Assembly (NCBI GenBank): GCA_031553765.1
Contig: JAVBKY010000006.1
Location: 186,001-250,000, forward strand
Direction: 5' to 3'
Source: JAITMY01 sp031553765
GTDB lineage: Bacteria > Bacteroidota > Bacteroidia > Bacteroidales > UBA932
Length of the DNA stretch: 64,000 nt
How positions within the stretch are numbered: position 1 is the stretch's first letter; each line of letters starts with the position of its first letter. Both the position numbers and the translations under genes were made by a program. The notes under the pieces were generated by a model. The model was given only the letters and a program-made list of their open reading frames with translations. It ran no database searches and was not told the DNA's origin. Shown here in pieces: positions 27,063-35,773 of the stretch.

Positions 27063-28343
27063 CTACCAAGCAAACAAAGGCAAATCCTTCATCATCTTGT
27101 TCACCTCACCGCGAACTTCCTTTATCACGCTTTCCTTATCGGTGTTGCAAAGTACCTTATCGATAAGCGAAGCGATAACGGGCATGTCTGCCTCCTTCAA
27201 GCCACGGGTAGTGATAGCTGCCGAACCTACACGGAAACCTGATGTTTGGAATGGTGAACGGGTGTCGAACGGCACCATGTTTTTGTTTACAGTGATATCG
27301 GCTTGCACCAAAATATTTTCGGCTTGCTTTCCGTTCAACTCGGCAAACTTCGAGCGAAGGTCAATCAGCATAAGGTGGTTATCGGTACCGCCTGAGAATA
27401 TTTTATAGCCCATATCCACAAATGCCTTTGACATGGCAGCAGCATTGCTTTTCACCTGCTGTTGGTAGGTTTTAAACTCGGGTTGCAATGCCTCGTGGAA
27501 TGCTACTGCTTTTGCAGCAATAACGTGCTCCAAAGGTCCACCTTGTACACCGGGGAATACAGCCGAGTTAAGCAACTGTGACATCTTTTTTGTTTCACCC
27601 TTAGGTGTTTTCAGTCCCCACGTATTTTCAAAATCCTTACCTACCAAAATCACGCCGCCACGAGGGCCACGCAGCGTTTTGTGCGTAGTAGAGGTTACAA
27701 TGTGAGCATACTTGCAAGGGTTATCAAGCAAGCCTGCGGCAATCAAACCTGCGGGGTGCGCCATATCTATCCAAAGGGTAGCGCCTACCTTATCGGCAAT
27801 TTCGCGCATGCGCTTGTAGTCCCACTCGCGTGAGTATGCCGATGCTCCGCCCACAATCATTTTGGGCTTGTGCTCCATGGCGCGCTGCTCCATTTGGTCG
27901 TAGTCCACCAATCCTGTATCCTGCTTTACCTCGTACGATACGGCGTGGAACCACATGCCCGAAATATTAACGGGCGAACCGTGCGTAAGGTGTCCGCCAT
28001 GCGCCAAATCCAAGCCCATGAATGTATCACCGGGCTTCATTACGGCAAGAAATACAGCAGTGTTAGCCTGCGCGCCTGAGTGCGGCTGCACGTTGGCATA
28101 TTCGGCATTAAAGAGTTGACAAAGACGGTCGATAGCTAGCTGCTCCGACTGGTCTACAATTTGGCAACCGCCGTAGTAACGTGCATTGGGGTAACCCTCG
28201 GCATACTTGTTGGTCATAACCGAGCCCATGGCTTCAAGCACCTGGTCGCTCACAAAGTTCTCCGAAGCTATAAGCTCAATGCCGTGCATTTGGCGTGCGC
28301 GCTCCTGATTAATCAGGTCAAAAATTTTGTCGTCCCTCTTCAT
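27063..28343 (-). CDS. glyA: Serine hydroxymethyltransferase
   Basis: 426 aa, full length. It interconverts serine and glycine with transfer of a one-carbon unit to THF, using PLP. It has ELIASENFVS near the N-terminus, NKYAEGYPNARYYGG, and the PLP lysine in VTSTTHKTLRGPRGG near residue 225. VNKNMVPFDTRSPF and SGFRVGSAAITTRG complete the pattern. It has its own promoter and is flanked downstream by a family C hairpin array that probably ends the transcript. Confidence 0.98.
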   Translation of the reverse strand: MKRDDKIFDLINQERARQMHGIELIASENFVSDQVLEAMGSVMTNKYAEGYPNARYYGGCQIVDQSEQLAIDRLCQLFNAEYANVQPHSGAQANTAVFLAVMKPGDTFMGLDLAHGGHLTHGSPVNISGMWFHAVSYEVKQDTGLVDYDQMEQRAMEHKPKMIVGGASAYSREWDYKRMREIADKVGATLWIDMAHPAGLIAAGLLDNPCKYAHIVTSTTHKTLRGPRGGVILVGKDFENTWGLKTPKGETKKMSQLLNSAVFPGVQGGPLEHVIAAKAVAFHEALQPEFKTYQQQVKSNAAAMSKAFVDMGYKIFSGGTDNHLMLIDLRSKFAELNGKQAENILVQADITVNKNMVPFDTRSPFQTSGFRVGSAAITTRGLKEADMPVIASLIDKVLCNTDKESVIKEVRGEVNKMMKDLPLFAW

Positions 28344-28389
28344 TTTGGATTTTGCTATTTACGTTGGTTATTATGAACAAAAGAAGCAA

Positions 28390-28397
28390 CAAATATA
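28390..28397 (-). promoter_or_regulatory. Putative glyA promoter -7 box
   Basis: CAAATATA on + reads TATATTTG on -, a perfect TAnnTTTG, 46 nt upstream of the glyA start. Confidence 0.55.
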
Positions 28398-28581
28398 CGA
28401 TTTTTGCGGGATATGAGGAAATAAAATGCTAATTTTGGGGCACACAATATTTCCAAGGAAAAGGCGCAGAGTTTCACTGAAAAATATACAAATTGTAACC
28501 TTGGATATACTGAGAGCACAAAAAATGTAAGCGTTTTATTTCCTTTTTGAATTTCAACTCAAAATCTAATAACCCACATTT

Positions 28582-28971
28582 ATGGAAATCAACCTAAAGA
28601 AGGGACTTCAATACACTTCTACCAAAGTAGTAGCTAAAGACGATACGGCATCAAAGTATGGCTCGGGCTTGGTGGAGGTTTTTGCTACGCCTGCGCTGGT
28701 AGGACTGATGGAAAACGCCGCATTGAACGCAGTACTACCCTTTCTGCCGCAAGGCTGTGGAACAGTAGGCACACAAATATGCACCACGCACAGTAAGGCC
28801 ACACCAGTAGGTATGAAAGTGGAGGCAAGCGCTACGCTGGTCAACGTAGATGGCAAGCGACTAAATTTTGAAATTGTGGCACACGACGAGCAAGGCGAGA
28901 TAGGGCGTGGCACACATGAGCGTTACATAATTGATGTAGAGAAGTTCACTAATAAGGTTTACAGTAAGTAA
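28582..28971 (+). CDS. Hotdog-fold thioesterase, FlK-like
   Basis: 129 aa. FlK is the fluoroacetyl-CoA thioesterase of Streptomyces; homologues act on other small acyl-CoAs. The catalytic residues are present with the same spacing as the known Thr42/Glu50/His76: here Thr36 (FATPALV), Glu44 (LMENAA) and His70 (CTTHSKATPVGM). The hotdog strand KVEASATLVNVDGKRLNFEIVAHDEQGEIGRGTHERYI is clear. Fluoroacetate is unlikely to be the true substrate. The gene is single, divergent from glyA and followed by a family C repeat. Confidence 0.88.
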   Translation: MEINLKKGLQYTSTKVVAKDDTASKYGSGLVEVFATPALVGLMENAALNAVLPFLPQGCGTVGTQICTTHSKATPVGMKVEASATLVNVDGKRLNFEIVAHDEQGEIGRGTHERYIIDVEKFTNKVYSK

Positions 28972-28973
28972 AC

Positions 28974-29092
28974 CGATAAATGTGCTTCGCACTATAAAAG
29001 GATAAATACCGCTACGCGGTGATAAAAATTTTATCGCGAAGCATTTATCGCCCGTCAGGGCATTTATCGTCCCGCTTCGGCGGGATATTTAT
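28974..29092. repeat. Family C hairpin array, copy C3
   Basis: Same design as the other copies: GTGCTTCGCAC, ACCGCTACGCGGT, GCCCGTCAGGGC and GTCCCGCTTCGGCGGGA joined by ATTTATC or GATAAAT words. It lies between the thioesterase and YihY genes. Confidence 0.85.
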
Positions 29093-29108
29093 CTAATTTT
29101 CAAAGGGG

Positions 29109-30446
29109 ATGAAACGACTCATAGAGCTATACCAACAAGGCTTTCAATTTATCACGGTCGATATTTGGAATTTGAAGCAAACGCGCGTCAGCTCACGCGA
29201 CTTGTGGCTGATTAAGCTGCTCAAAATTATTTTCATTTCCATTCGCGGCTTCTTTGTCGACAAGGTTTCTATGCGCGCCTCGGCACTCACCTACTACACG
29301 CTTATAGCCGTAGTACCGGTCATAGCCATGGCCGTGGGCATAGCCAAAGGGTTTGGGTTGCACGATTATTTGGTAAATGTACTACACGATAATTTTGCCG
29401 ACCAAGAACAAATACTGGAGTTTCTGCTTCAGTTTGCCGATTCCATGCTCAACCGCGCCAGCGGCGGCGTGGTAACAGGCATCAGCGCGGCATTCCTGCT
29501 ATGGGCTATTTTGAGCCTGCTCAATAATATTGAAATTTCGTTCAACCATATTTGGCAGGTAAAGCGCAACCGTCCGTGGTCGCGCAAGTTCACCGATTAC
29601 CTTTCGGTGATGCTCGTCGCGCCACTATTTCTCGTTATATCCAGCTCAATTACGGTAGCGCTGCATGCCCGTATAATATCTGCATTTACCGATATGGGCT
29701 TGTACTCATACGTGGCACCGTTGGTGCGTATAGGCTTCAAGTCACTCAGCTACGTATTGCTATGGTTAGGATTTACATTTGTTTACGTGGCTATGCCCTA
29801 CACCAAGGTAAAGTTTTGGCCTGCGCTTATTGCCGGCATCATAGCAGGAACGCTGTTTCACCTTACGCAAAACTTTTACATTTACTCACAAGTAATGGTA
29901 AGCAAGTATAACGCCATATACGGCAGTTTCGCTGCCATTCCTATGTTTCTGCTGTGGGCACAAATCAGCTGGCTCATACTATTGTTTGGTGCTGAACTTT
30001 CGTTTGCCGCACAAAATGTAGAACACTACGAGTTGGGTGTTGACTCAAAGAACCTCAGCATGCGCAACCGCAAGCTGCTGGCGCTACTCACGGTGCATTT
30101 GGTAGTAAAAAACTTTTCTCAAGGCAAACCTGCTATGAGCTCTGCCGAGTTGGCCGAAATGCTTGGCGCTCCAGTGCGATTAGTTCGCGAAATAGTGTAC
30201 GACCTTACCGAATGTGGCATAACCTGTGAGGCCGCTACCACCGACCCCAAGGTGAACGCCTACATGCCCGCCATTGATATACATGTTATCACCGTAGATT
30301 TTGTACTTGACAAGCTTGAAATGCACGGATCGCTGGACCTTGAAGCAAGTGAGGGTGCCGCAAATGAACGTTTTGCCAATGTATTGCAGCAAATGGGGCT
30401 ATGCGCAAAGCAAGGCGGCGGACAAACGAAGCTGATGGACGTATAA
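29109..30446 (+). CDS. YihY/virulence factor BrkB family inner-membrane protein
   Basis: 445 aa. The family was once annotated as RNase BN, but no enzymatic activity is established. The core holds the signature MRASALTYYTLIAVVPVIAMAVG near residues 57-80 and about six transmembrane helices up to residue 305, including AIPMFLLWAQISWLILLFGAELSFA. A cytoplasmic C-terminal extension (about 320-445) contains a winged-helix-like segment (SSAELAEMLGAPVRLVREIVYDLTECG). A palindromic repeat follows directly. Confidence 0.9.
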   Translation: MKRLIELYQQGFQFITVDIWNLKQTRVSSRDLWLIKLLKIIFISIRGFFVDKVSMRASALTYYTLIAVVPVIAMAVGIAKGFGLHDYLVNVLHDNFADQEQILEFLLQFADSMLNRASGGVVTGISAAFLLWAILSLLNNIEISFNHIWQVKRNRPWSRKFTDYLSVMLVAPLFLVISSSITVALHARIISAFTDMGLYSYVAPLVRIGFKSLSYVLLWLGFTFVYVAMPYTKVKFWPALIAGIIAGTLFHLTQNFYIYSQVMVSKYNAIYGSFAAIPMFLLWAQISWLILLFGAELSFAAQNVEHYELGVDSKNLSMRNRKLLALLTVHLVVKNFSQGKPAMSSAELAEMLGAPVRLVREIVYDLTECGITCEAATTDPKVNAYMPAIDIHVITVDFVLDKLEMHGSLDLEASEGAANERFANVLQQMGLCAKQGGGQTKLMDV

Positions 30447-30569
30447 CGCTTCGCGTTTGAAATTGTTTGATGCGATCCGCGCGTTTGACAGCTCCGCCGT
30501 TTGATGCTGCGCGTTGAATTCAAACAATCGTCAAACTATTTTAAACTATTTTCAAACCATTTTAAACTA
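30447..30569. repeat. Family F repeat (GTTTGA/TCAAAC hairpins)
   Basis: Alternating GC-rich and GTTTGA words, with the reverse words TCAAACTATTTTAAAC on the right (30530-30569). It resembles the element at 33849-33984. It is the spacer between the YihY and thioesterase genes. Confidence 0.65.
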
Positions 30570-30579
30570 CCGTACAACC

Positions 30580-31317
30580 ATGTCCTTTCCTGCACCACAT
30601 TTCCACACCGACGAATACAAGGTTTACTCGTACCATACCGATTGGAAGCAACGCCTATTGCTCACTTCGCTTATGCATTTTTTGCAGGAAACAGCAGGAA
30701 ATCACGCAGGGGGTAATGGCTTTGGTTTTGACACGCTAAGTGCAGGAGGATGTTTCTGGGTACTATCGCGCATGGAGATACAAATGCTCAAATACCCCAT
30801 GTGGGAGGAAAAGTTGCAGCTGCGTACGTGGTCAAAAAAGCCGAATGCCATAACAGGTAATCGCGATTTTGAATTGCTAAATGAGGAGGGCAACATAGTG
30901 GCGCTGGCCTCTAGCGTATGGCTTATGATTGACATCAACTCACGCCGTCCGCAGCGGCTTGAAAAGTTCAGCTCCGATTTTCCGCACGTACTCGACCGTC
31001 AGGCCATAACCGAAGCGCCTGCCAAGCTGCCCGCAGTAACAGATGCAACTCCTACCCCACCAAAAGCAATTGTAACCAGCGATATTGATATGAACGGCCA
31101 TGTAAACAATGCCTGCTACGCGCGCTGGTTTATGGATAGTCTACCCTTTGAATTGCTCAATAAGCAAGAAGTAAAGAAGTTGGAGATAAACTTCATTCAC
31201 GAATCGCGCCTAGGTGAGCAATATTCCATTTGCACGCAAAGCGAGGGGAATGCGCACTTGGGAAGCATTAAAAACGGAGATGGGAAGGAGTTGGTGAGGG
31301 TAAGGATTTCTTTTTAA
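30580..31317 (+). CDS. Acyl-ACP thioesterase-like protein (FatA type, double hotdog)
   Basis: 245 aa from the ATG at 30580. A longer frame starting at 30514 would translate the family F repeat and is unlikely. Such enzymes release fatty acids from acyl-ACP. The first hotdog domain has the LMHFLQETAGNHA helix and FWVLSRMEIQM. The second has DIDMNGHVNNACYARWFMD near residue 169, the Asp/Asn/His-containing motif of plant and bacterial acyl-ACP thioesterases. Chain-length preference cannot be read from the sequence. Confidence 0.88.
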   Translation: MSFPAPHFHTDEYKVYSYHTDWKQRLLLTSLMHFLQETAGNHAGGNGFGFDTLSAGGCFWVLSRMEIQMLKYPMWEEKLQLRTWSKKPNAITGNRDFELLNEEGNIVALASSVWLMIDINSRRPQRLEKFSSDFPHVLDRQAITEAPAKLPAVTDATPTPPKAIVTSDIDMNGHVNNACYARWFMDSLPFELLNKQEVKKLEINFIHESRLGEQYSICTQSEGNAHLGSIKNGDGKELVRVRISF

Positions 31318-31336
31318 AAAATCTACTTTTTAAAGG

Positions 31337-31417
31337 TTTAAGATTGCTTCGTCGTACCTCCTCGCAATGACGTGGTTCAAGGTGTCATTGCGAGCAAAGC
31401 GAAGCAATCTCAAATTC
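31337..31417. repeat. Stand-alone middle module of family A, arms in inside-out order
   Basis: The arms GATTGCTTCGTCGTACCTCC (continuing TCGCAATGACG) and GTCATTGCGAGCAAAGCGAA are present without the outer C5/G5 module. They are arranged so that the ends that lie outside in family A face each other. Confidence 0.75.
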
Positions 31418-31449
31418 CAACAATTATAAATATCAAAACTCCGGATTGC

Positions 31450-32709
31450 ATGAAAATGACTCGTCGCCGATGGCTGCAAACGACCTCCTTGATAGCCTTG
31501 GCTTCAATGATACCATCGTCGCTACACGCGGCGCTTGCTATTGTTGACAAGCCATTGCTCCGTGATTTTGAGAAACCAATGTTCGACATACCTTCTCAAA
31601 TTTCCGTGCCGGTAATCATTGAGTCAATCGAACTGCTACAGCGCGACAATCAGTATTTCGTCCGCACACGTTCAAAAGATGGCGCCGAAGGTCTTGTGGG
31701 CACCAAGCAAGTCAGCGATTACATTTCCATATTTACCAACCTTGTAGCACCCTGCTTCATTGGTTGTGATGCACGCGATATTGAAACGCTGATAGATGAT
31801 GTTTACCGCGCTAACTACAAACTTGCGGGAATACCGTTTTGGTCTCCTGTGGCATTCATTGAGTTGAGCTTACTGGACTTGCTGGGTAAAATAGCAGGCA
31901 AAAGCGTAGCCCAAATGTGCGGCGGCGTGGTACGTAAGCAGATTCCGGTTTATTTATCCGGCTCGGGACGCAATACCACGGCCGAAGAAGAAGTGGATGC
32001 CTACGTGCGCAACGTAGAACAAACGAATGCAAAGGCAGTGAAGTTTAAAATAGGCGGCCGCATGAGCCGCAACATGGACGCTTACCCCGGTCGCACCGAA
32101 ACACTTGTGCGTTTGGCACGCAAGGAGTTGGGCGATAAAATAATACTAATGGCTGATGCTAACGGTTCTTATGATACAGAGCACGCCATTGAGGTAGGGC
32201 ACCTGCTGGAAGAACTCAACTATGCTTTCTTTGAGGAGCCTTGTCCTTGGGAAAATTTGAGCGAAACACAGGCTGTAGCCAAGTCGCTGAGCATACCTAT
32301 CGCTTTTGGGGAACAAAATTCGAGCCTGTGGCAATTTCAGTGGATGCTACAAAATAATGTAATGCGTATTGCGCAACCCGACATTAACTACAACGGCGGT
32401 TTTATTCGCGCTAAGCGTGTTGCGCGCATGGCCGAGGCGTTTGGCAAAACCATTCAACCTCACAACACGCAAACGGGAGTTACATCAGTCAATATTCTAC
32501 AGTTTGCCGCTTGTACTCCCAACGCTCAACCCTACATGGAGTACCCATGTCACGAGGTGCGCCAAGCACCCGGCTGGTACAGCCCCGACTTCAAGATTAT
32601 GAATGGTATGATTGACCTTCCCAAAGGTGCGGGAATGGGCATACAGATTGATCCGTCCTATATCAAGGAGGCGAAGGTGGTGGCTAAAATTGATAAGGCA
32701 AAGGGTTAG
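31450..32709 (+). CDS. Enolase-superfamily (MR/MLE) enzyme with Tat signal
   Basis: 419 aa from the ATG at 31450; an earlier frame start lies inside the repeat. Residues 1-28 form a twin-arginine signal (TRRRWLQTTSLIALASM), so the enzyme is exported folded. The superfamily abstracts a proton alpha to a carboxylate using a metal enolate. KxK is seen as VKFKIGG (Lys near 197), metal ligands Asp in ADANGS (near 234), Glu in FEEPCP (near 260) and Glu in FGEQNS (near 285), and His in QPHNTQTG (near 335). The substrate is not predictable. It overlaps maf by 4 nt at the 3' end. Confidence 0.87.
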   Translation: MKMTRRRWLQTTSLIALASMIPSSLHAALAIVDKPLLRDFEKPMFDIPSQISVPVIIESIELLQRDNQYFVRTRSKDGAEGLVGTKQVSDYISIFTNLVAPCFIGCDARDIETLIDDVYRANYKLAGIPFWSPVAFIELSLLDLLGKIAGKSVAQMCGGVVRKQIPVYLSGSGRNTTAEEEVDAYVRNVEQTNAKAVKFKIGGRMSRNMDAYPGRTETLVRLARKELGDKIILMADANGSYDTEHAIEVGHLLEELNYAFFEEPCPWENLSETQAVAKSLSIPIAFGEQNSSLWQFQWMLQNNVMRIAQPDINYNGGFIRAKRVARMAEAFGKTIQPHNTQTGVTSVNILQFAACTPNAQPYMEYPCHEVRQAPGWYSPDFKIMNGMIDLPKGAGMGIQIDPSYIKEAKVVAKIDKAKG

Positions 32710-33290
32710 AATTTTTCCAGCTCCACATACAACTTTTGCATAGGCAAACCCATTACGTTGTAGTATGAGCCTTCAATGCGCTCAATGGCGGCATAACCTA
32801 TCCACTCCTGAATACCATACGCGCCTGCCTTATCCATAGGTTTATACTTGCCTATGTAGTAGCACATTTCCTCCTGCGTCAGCTCACGAAAATGTACTAA
32901 CGTAGAGGCTAAAAATGTGGTGGTTTTGCTTGCGCTGCGCAAGCATACGCCTGTAAGCACCTCATGCACGCTGCCAGACATTAGCCACAGCATACGGCAG
33001 GCATCCTCATTGTTTTTTGGTTTACCCAAAAACTCATTTTTGCACCACACCAATGTATCGGCTGTAATGAGAATTTCGTCGTCGGCCAGTGGTTGCGGAT
33101 AGTGCTCGGACTTCAACTTGGCAAGGTACACAGGCACCTCGTCCTTGGGCATATCGGGTGGATACACCTCGTCCACATGGTAGCGGGGAGCAAGGGTAAA
33201 GTCAACATCAACTCCTTTCAACAACTCCTGCCTGCGCGGAGATTGCGAGGCAAGAATCAGCTTCTTATTTTTGAGTTTTTCGTGCAGCAT
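32706..33290 (-). CDS. maf: Maf-family nucleoside triphosphate pyrophosphatase
   Basis: 194 aa. Maf proteins hydrolyse dTTP, UTP or modified NTPs to monophosphates and limit their incorporation into nucleic acids. The N-terminal motif LILASQSPRRQELL (residues 11-24), then YLAKLKSE, LITADTLVW and the DKAGAYGIQEW motif are all present. It follows the KdsC-like gene by 9 nt, an order common in Bacteroidota. It overlaps the convergent enolase-superfamily gene by 4 nt. Confidence 0.95.
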   Translation of the reverse strand: MLHEKLKNKKLILASQSPRRQELLKGVDVDFTLAPRYHVDEVYPPDMPKDEVPVYLAKLKSEHYPQPLADDEILITADTLVWCKNEFLGKPKNNEDACRMLWLMSGSVHEVLTGVCLRSASKTTTFLASTLVHFRELTQEEMCYYIGKYKPMDKAGAYGIQEWIGYAAIERIEGSYYNVMGLPMQKLYVELEKF

Positions 33291-33299
33291 AGGAAAGAA

Positions 33300-33821
33300 T
33301 TAAACAGAGGCAACACCGTTGCGAAGGTTCCACTTATTTTGCAGGCGTAGGGTTTGCTCTATCACATCACGCACGCAGCCCATGCCGCCATCCTTATCGG
33401 AAATGTAATCGCAAATTTCCTTTACCTCATGCGCCGCATCAGCGGGACAGGCAGAGAGACCGCACTTTTCAAGCACCTCCATATCGGGAATATCATCGCC
33501 CATGAAAAGCACCTCTTCGGGCTTAAGATCGTACTTAAAGTAAAAGTCGCGAAAATCGTCAAGTTTGCAGTTGGATGAAAGGTACACATCGGTTACACCC
33601 AGCATTTTGAAGCGTTCGCGGATGCTCTCGCTGGCACCACCTGTAATAATGCCAATGGGGTACCCCTGTTTGGTAGCATAGCTCACAGCGTAGCCATCTT
33701 TGGTATTGTGCATGCGCAAAAAATCACCACCGGGCATGGCCAGTACCCAGCTGTTGGTAAACACGCCATCAACGTCAAATACAAAGGCTTTTATTTGGTG
33801 AAGTTTGGTCTTGTAATTCAT
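33300..33821 (-). CDS. KdsC-like HAD phosphatase (type C0)
   Basis: 173 aa. Members include 3-deoxy-D-manno-octulosonate 8-phosphate phosphatase, a step of Kdo synthesis for LPS. Asp16 and Asp18 in VFDVDGVFT are the catalytic pair. MHNTKDGYAV, GIITGG, the KLDDF helix and LFMGDDIPDMEVL follow. No cap domain is present, as in KdsC tetramers. The close spacing to maf suggests co-transcription. The specificity is inferred only from family and length. Confidence 0.88.
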   Translation of the reverse strand: MNYKTKLHQIKAFVFDVDGVFTNSWVLAMPGGDFLRMHNTKDGYAVSYATKQGYPIGIITGGASESIRERFKMLGVTDVYLSSNCKLDDFRDFYFKYDLKPEEVLFMGDDIPDMEVLEKCGLSACPADAAHEVKEICDYISDKDGGMGCVRDVIEQTLRLQNKWNLRNGVASV

Positions 33822-33848
33822 TGTTGAGCTGTTGAATCGTTGGAATGT

Positions 33849-33984
33849 TTAATGCGCTTTGCGCGTTTGAATTAGTTTGAAGTTGTTTAATTCCTCCCCC
33901 GCATACTTCGACAGGCTCAGTATGACAACGCGCGTTAGCGCTTCAAACTATTTTAAATTTTTTAACGCGCGAAGCGCATTAAAC
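33849..33984. repeat. Family F repeat with a D2 arm inside
   Basis: Outer arms are TTTAATGCGCTTTGCGCGTT and TTTAACGCGCGAAGCGCATT. Inner words are GTTTGAA-like and CTTCAAACTATTTTAAA. A CTTCGACAGGCTCAGTATGA arm, continuing CAACG, is embedded at 33906-33930. This is a nested arrangement of two families. Confidence 0.75.
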
Positions 33985-33990
33985 AAAATA

Positions 33991-34776
33991 TTAATTCTTC
34001 ACAATATAATCTGATAGCTGCTTATAAATTTGTTGTAGCTGAGGTTGTGAGGCTAATGCGTTGATATGTTTTTGCACAATATTCATATCACCACGCACGG
34101 CAGGACCGGTTTGTACTTGATAGGGATTTTCGGCAGCAAGCGCCTTCTCCACGGTTTCCTGAATAAGCGGCTTGAGAGAGTTGAAATTCAATCCCGCCTC
34201 CTTAGTTAACTGTGAGGCAATGGCCAACATCTGATTGGTAAAATTGCAAGCAAAAACCGCGGCGATGTGCAGCAGCATACGCTTCTCTGAATCCACCAAC
34301 GACACATCTACTGAGAGTTTTCGTGCTATGAACGTAATCTCTATTTCTTCAGTCTTAGTGCGTCCTTCAACGTATAGCGGCACGCGCGCAAAGTTAACAC
34401 CACGTTGACGGCTGAACGTCTGCAATGGATACAGCACGCCACAACGCTCTATATTATATTTTTCAAAAACGCTAATAGGCGTTGAGCCGGAGGTATGCAT
34501 CACTATTCCGGCACCAAAAGTTGCATCGTGCAATACATTCTCTATTTCACTATCGGGTACTGTAATAATATATACATCGGCAGTGGGGTCAAGTTCGGTA
34601 AGATTGCCGGTAGCTGATGCACCTACTACTTTAGCTAACGCCTGCGCTGTGACAAGGTTACGAGAGCATACCTGCGCTATTTTGTACCCTGCGCCATACA
34701 ACGCAGGCAATAATGACGAGGCGACTCCGCCACTACCAATACAAGCTATTCGTTTTACTGATTCAACACTATCCAT
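33991..34776 (-). CDS. Rossmann-fold plus DUF2520 protein
   Basis: 261 aa from the ATG at 34776; one codon earlier a TTG could also serve. The N-terminal nucleotide-binding motif is IACIGSGGVASSL, followed by the VCSRNLVTAQALA strand and DVYIITVPDSEIENVL. HTSGSTPISVF and YPLQTFSRQRGVNF are typical of the DUF2520 family, and the C-terminal helical domain begins near DSEKRMLLHIAAVFACNFTNQM. The family is related to 6-phosphogluconate- and pyrroline-5-carboxylate-reductase folds; the substrate is unknown. It stands 3 nt after the upstream secreted-protein gene. Confidence 0.88.
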   Translation of the reverse strand: MDSVESVKRIACIGSGGVASSLLPALYGAGYKIAQVCSRNLVTAQALAKVVGASATGNLTELDPTADVYIITVPDSEIENVLHDATFGAGIVMHTSGSTPISVFEKYNIERCGVLYPLQTFSRQRGVNFARVPLYVEGRTKTEEIEITFIARKLSVDVSLVDSEKRMLLHIAAVFACNFTNQMLAIASQLTKEAGLNFNSLKPLIQETVEKALAAENPYQVQTGPAVRGDMNIVQKHINALASQPQLQQIYKQLSDYIVKN

Positions 34777-34779
34777 CAA

Positions 34780-35688
34780 CTACTTCAAGGGAATTAAAAA
34801 TTTCTGTGATATATTTTTATTACCAAAGCGATATTGCACATCTACGTAGTTTTCTACATCATCGTAGCAACCATCATAACGGTAGGTAATGGTACAGGTA
34901 ACGCCAATATTAACTTGTGCAATAGTAGCACATGCTGATTTTACCTGAGGCTTGCGCGTACTTTGTATCGTGCGATCGCCGAGCATCAGCTTATAGGTAA
35001 TTTTCCCTAAAGCATTCTCTACTTCAACAATCAAAATGCTTTCGTATAAAGCACGATAGCGCGTTTGCAGCAATGTAGCCTTATCCTTTCGGCTGTCCTC
35101 CAAGGTTGCTAGCAGTCCTCCTAACTCCTCAATGGAGGCATCTATCTGTTCCACGCTTTCTACCTGCGTTAATGCTGTTTCTAAATCATTAATACGCTGT
35201 GTAATTTTGTTGTCTTCCTCTTTAAATTCGGCAACTAACTTACTCATTTGCGCCTTGCTGAACGGGTACTTAATGTAGTAGCGATAGTAAATATTTTTAC
35301 TCTTTTTATCCTGAATCTTCTCCCAGTAGGATTCCTCTATCTGGTTAACCGAAATGCCTTGTAGGTATGGCACCTTACTTGCTTTTGAGGTAATATTTTG
35401 AGTGTATGCCTCAGCTATCTGTGCATTTTGCTCCTGCAAGCTACGCGTGCTGGTGGCAATAATTTGCTCAGCAACGCTACGTACGATTTCCTGCTTCACC
35501 ATAAGCAGGGCTTCCTGCTGGGCGGCATTGAGCGTAGCGCCATCACCTTGCGTGATAACATAGTTTGGGGCCATCAGGTCCTTAGCCCAAGCAGGTTGCC
35601 TACCACTGGTCTCCTTAATTTTATCTTGCGCAACTAATGTTGCCACAGCAAGTAAGCACACATTCAGCGTAAATAATATTTTTTTCAT
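34780..35688 (-). CDS. Secreted LPP20-like protein
   Basis: 302 aa with a Sec signal (VCLLAVATLVAQ). The N-terminal half resembles LPP20-like secreted proteins: ITQGDGATLNAAQQEALLMVKQEIVRS, then repeated Gln-rich helices (IAEAYTQNITSKASKVPYLQGI), IYYRYYIKYPFSKAQMSKLVAEF. The middle is a coiled coil (IEELGGLLATLEDSRKDK). The C-terminal half is a beta-rich domain. It is last in the secreted cluster and lies just upstream of the DUF2520 gene. The function is unknown. Confidence 0.78.
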   Translation of the reverse strand: MKKILFTLNVCLLAVATLVAQDKIKETSGRQPAWAKDLMAPNYVITQGDGATLNAAQQEALLMVKQEIVRSVAEQIIATSTRSLQEQNAQIAEAYTQNITSKASKVPYLQGISVNQIEESYWEKIQDKKSKNIYYRYYIKYPFSKAQMSKLVAEFKEEDNKITQRINDLETALTQVESVEQIDASIEELGGLLATLEDSRKDKATLLQTRYRALYESILIVEVENALGKITYKLMLGDRTIQSTRKPQVKSACATIAQVNIGVTCTITYRYDGCYDDVENYVDVQYRFGNKNISQKFLIPLK

Positions 35689-35719
35689 AATAAAAATTCT
35701 TTAGCAACCATTAAGAATA

Positions 35720-35756
35720 ATCAAGCCAGCAAAGCATGTGCGCTTGCTGGCTTGAT
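35720..35756 (-). terminator. Hairpin between two secreted-protein genes
   Basis: ATCAAGCCAGCAA pairs with TTGCTGGCTTGAT around a GC-rich loop; a short T-rich TTATTCTT run follows on the - strand. It may act as an attenuator or RNA processing site inside the cluster. Confidence 0.6.
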
Positions 35757-35773
35757 GTATAACAAAAACGAAA

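Noticed and set aside
22849..29092. Family C arrays as CRISPR arrays
   Set aside because: There is no constant repeat with unique spacers and no cas gene; the units are different small hairpins with a 7-bp linker.
30514..30579. Longer N-terminus for the acyl-ACP thioesterase
   Set aside because: The extra 22 codons are low-complexity repeat sequence (SNNRQTILNYFQTILNY) and the family begins at about the ATG at 30580.
31372..31449. Longer N-terminus for the Tat-exported enolase-superfamily protein starting inside the repeat
   Set aside because: It would put 26 repeat-derived residues before a good Tat signal; the ATG at 31450 fits better.
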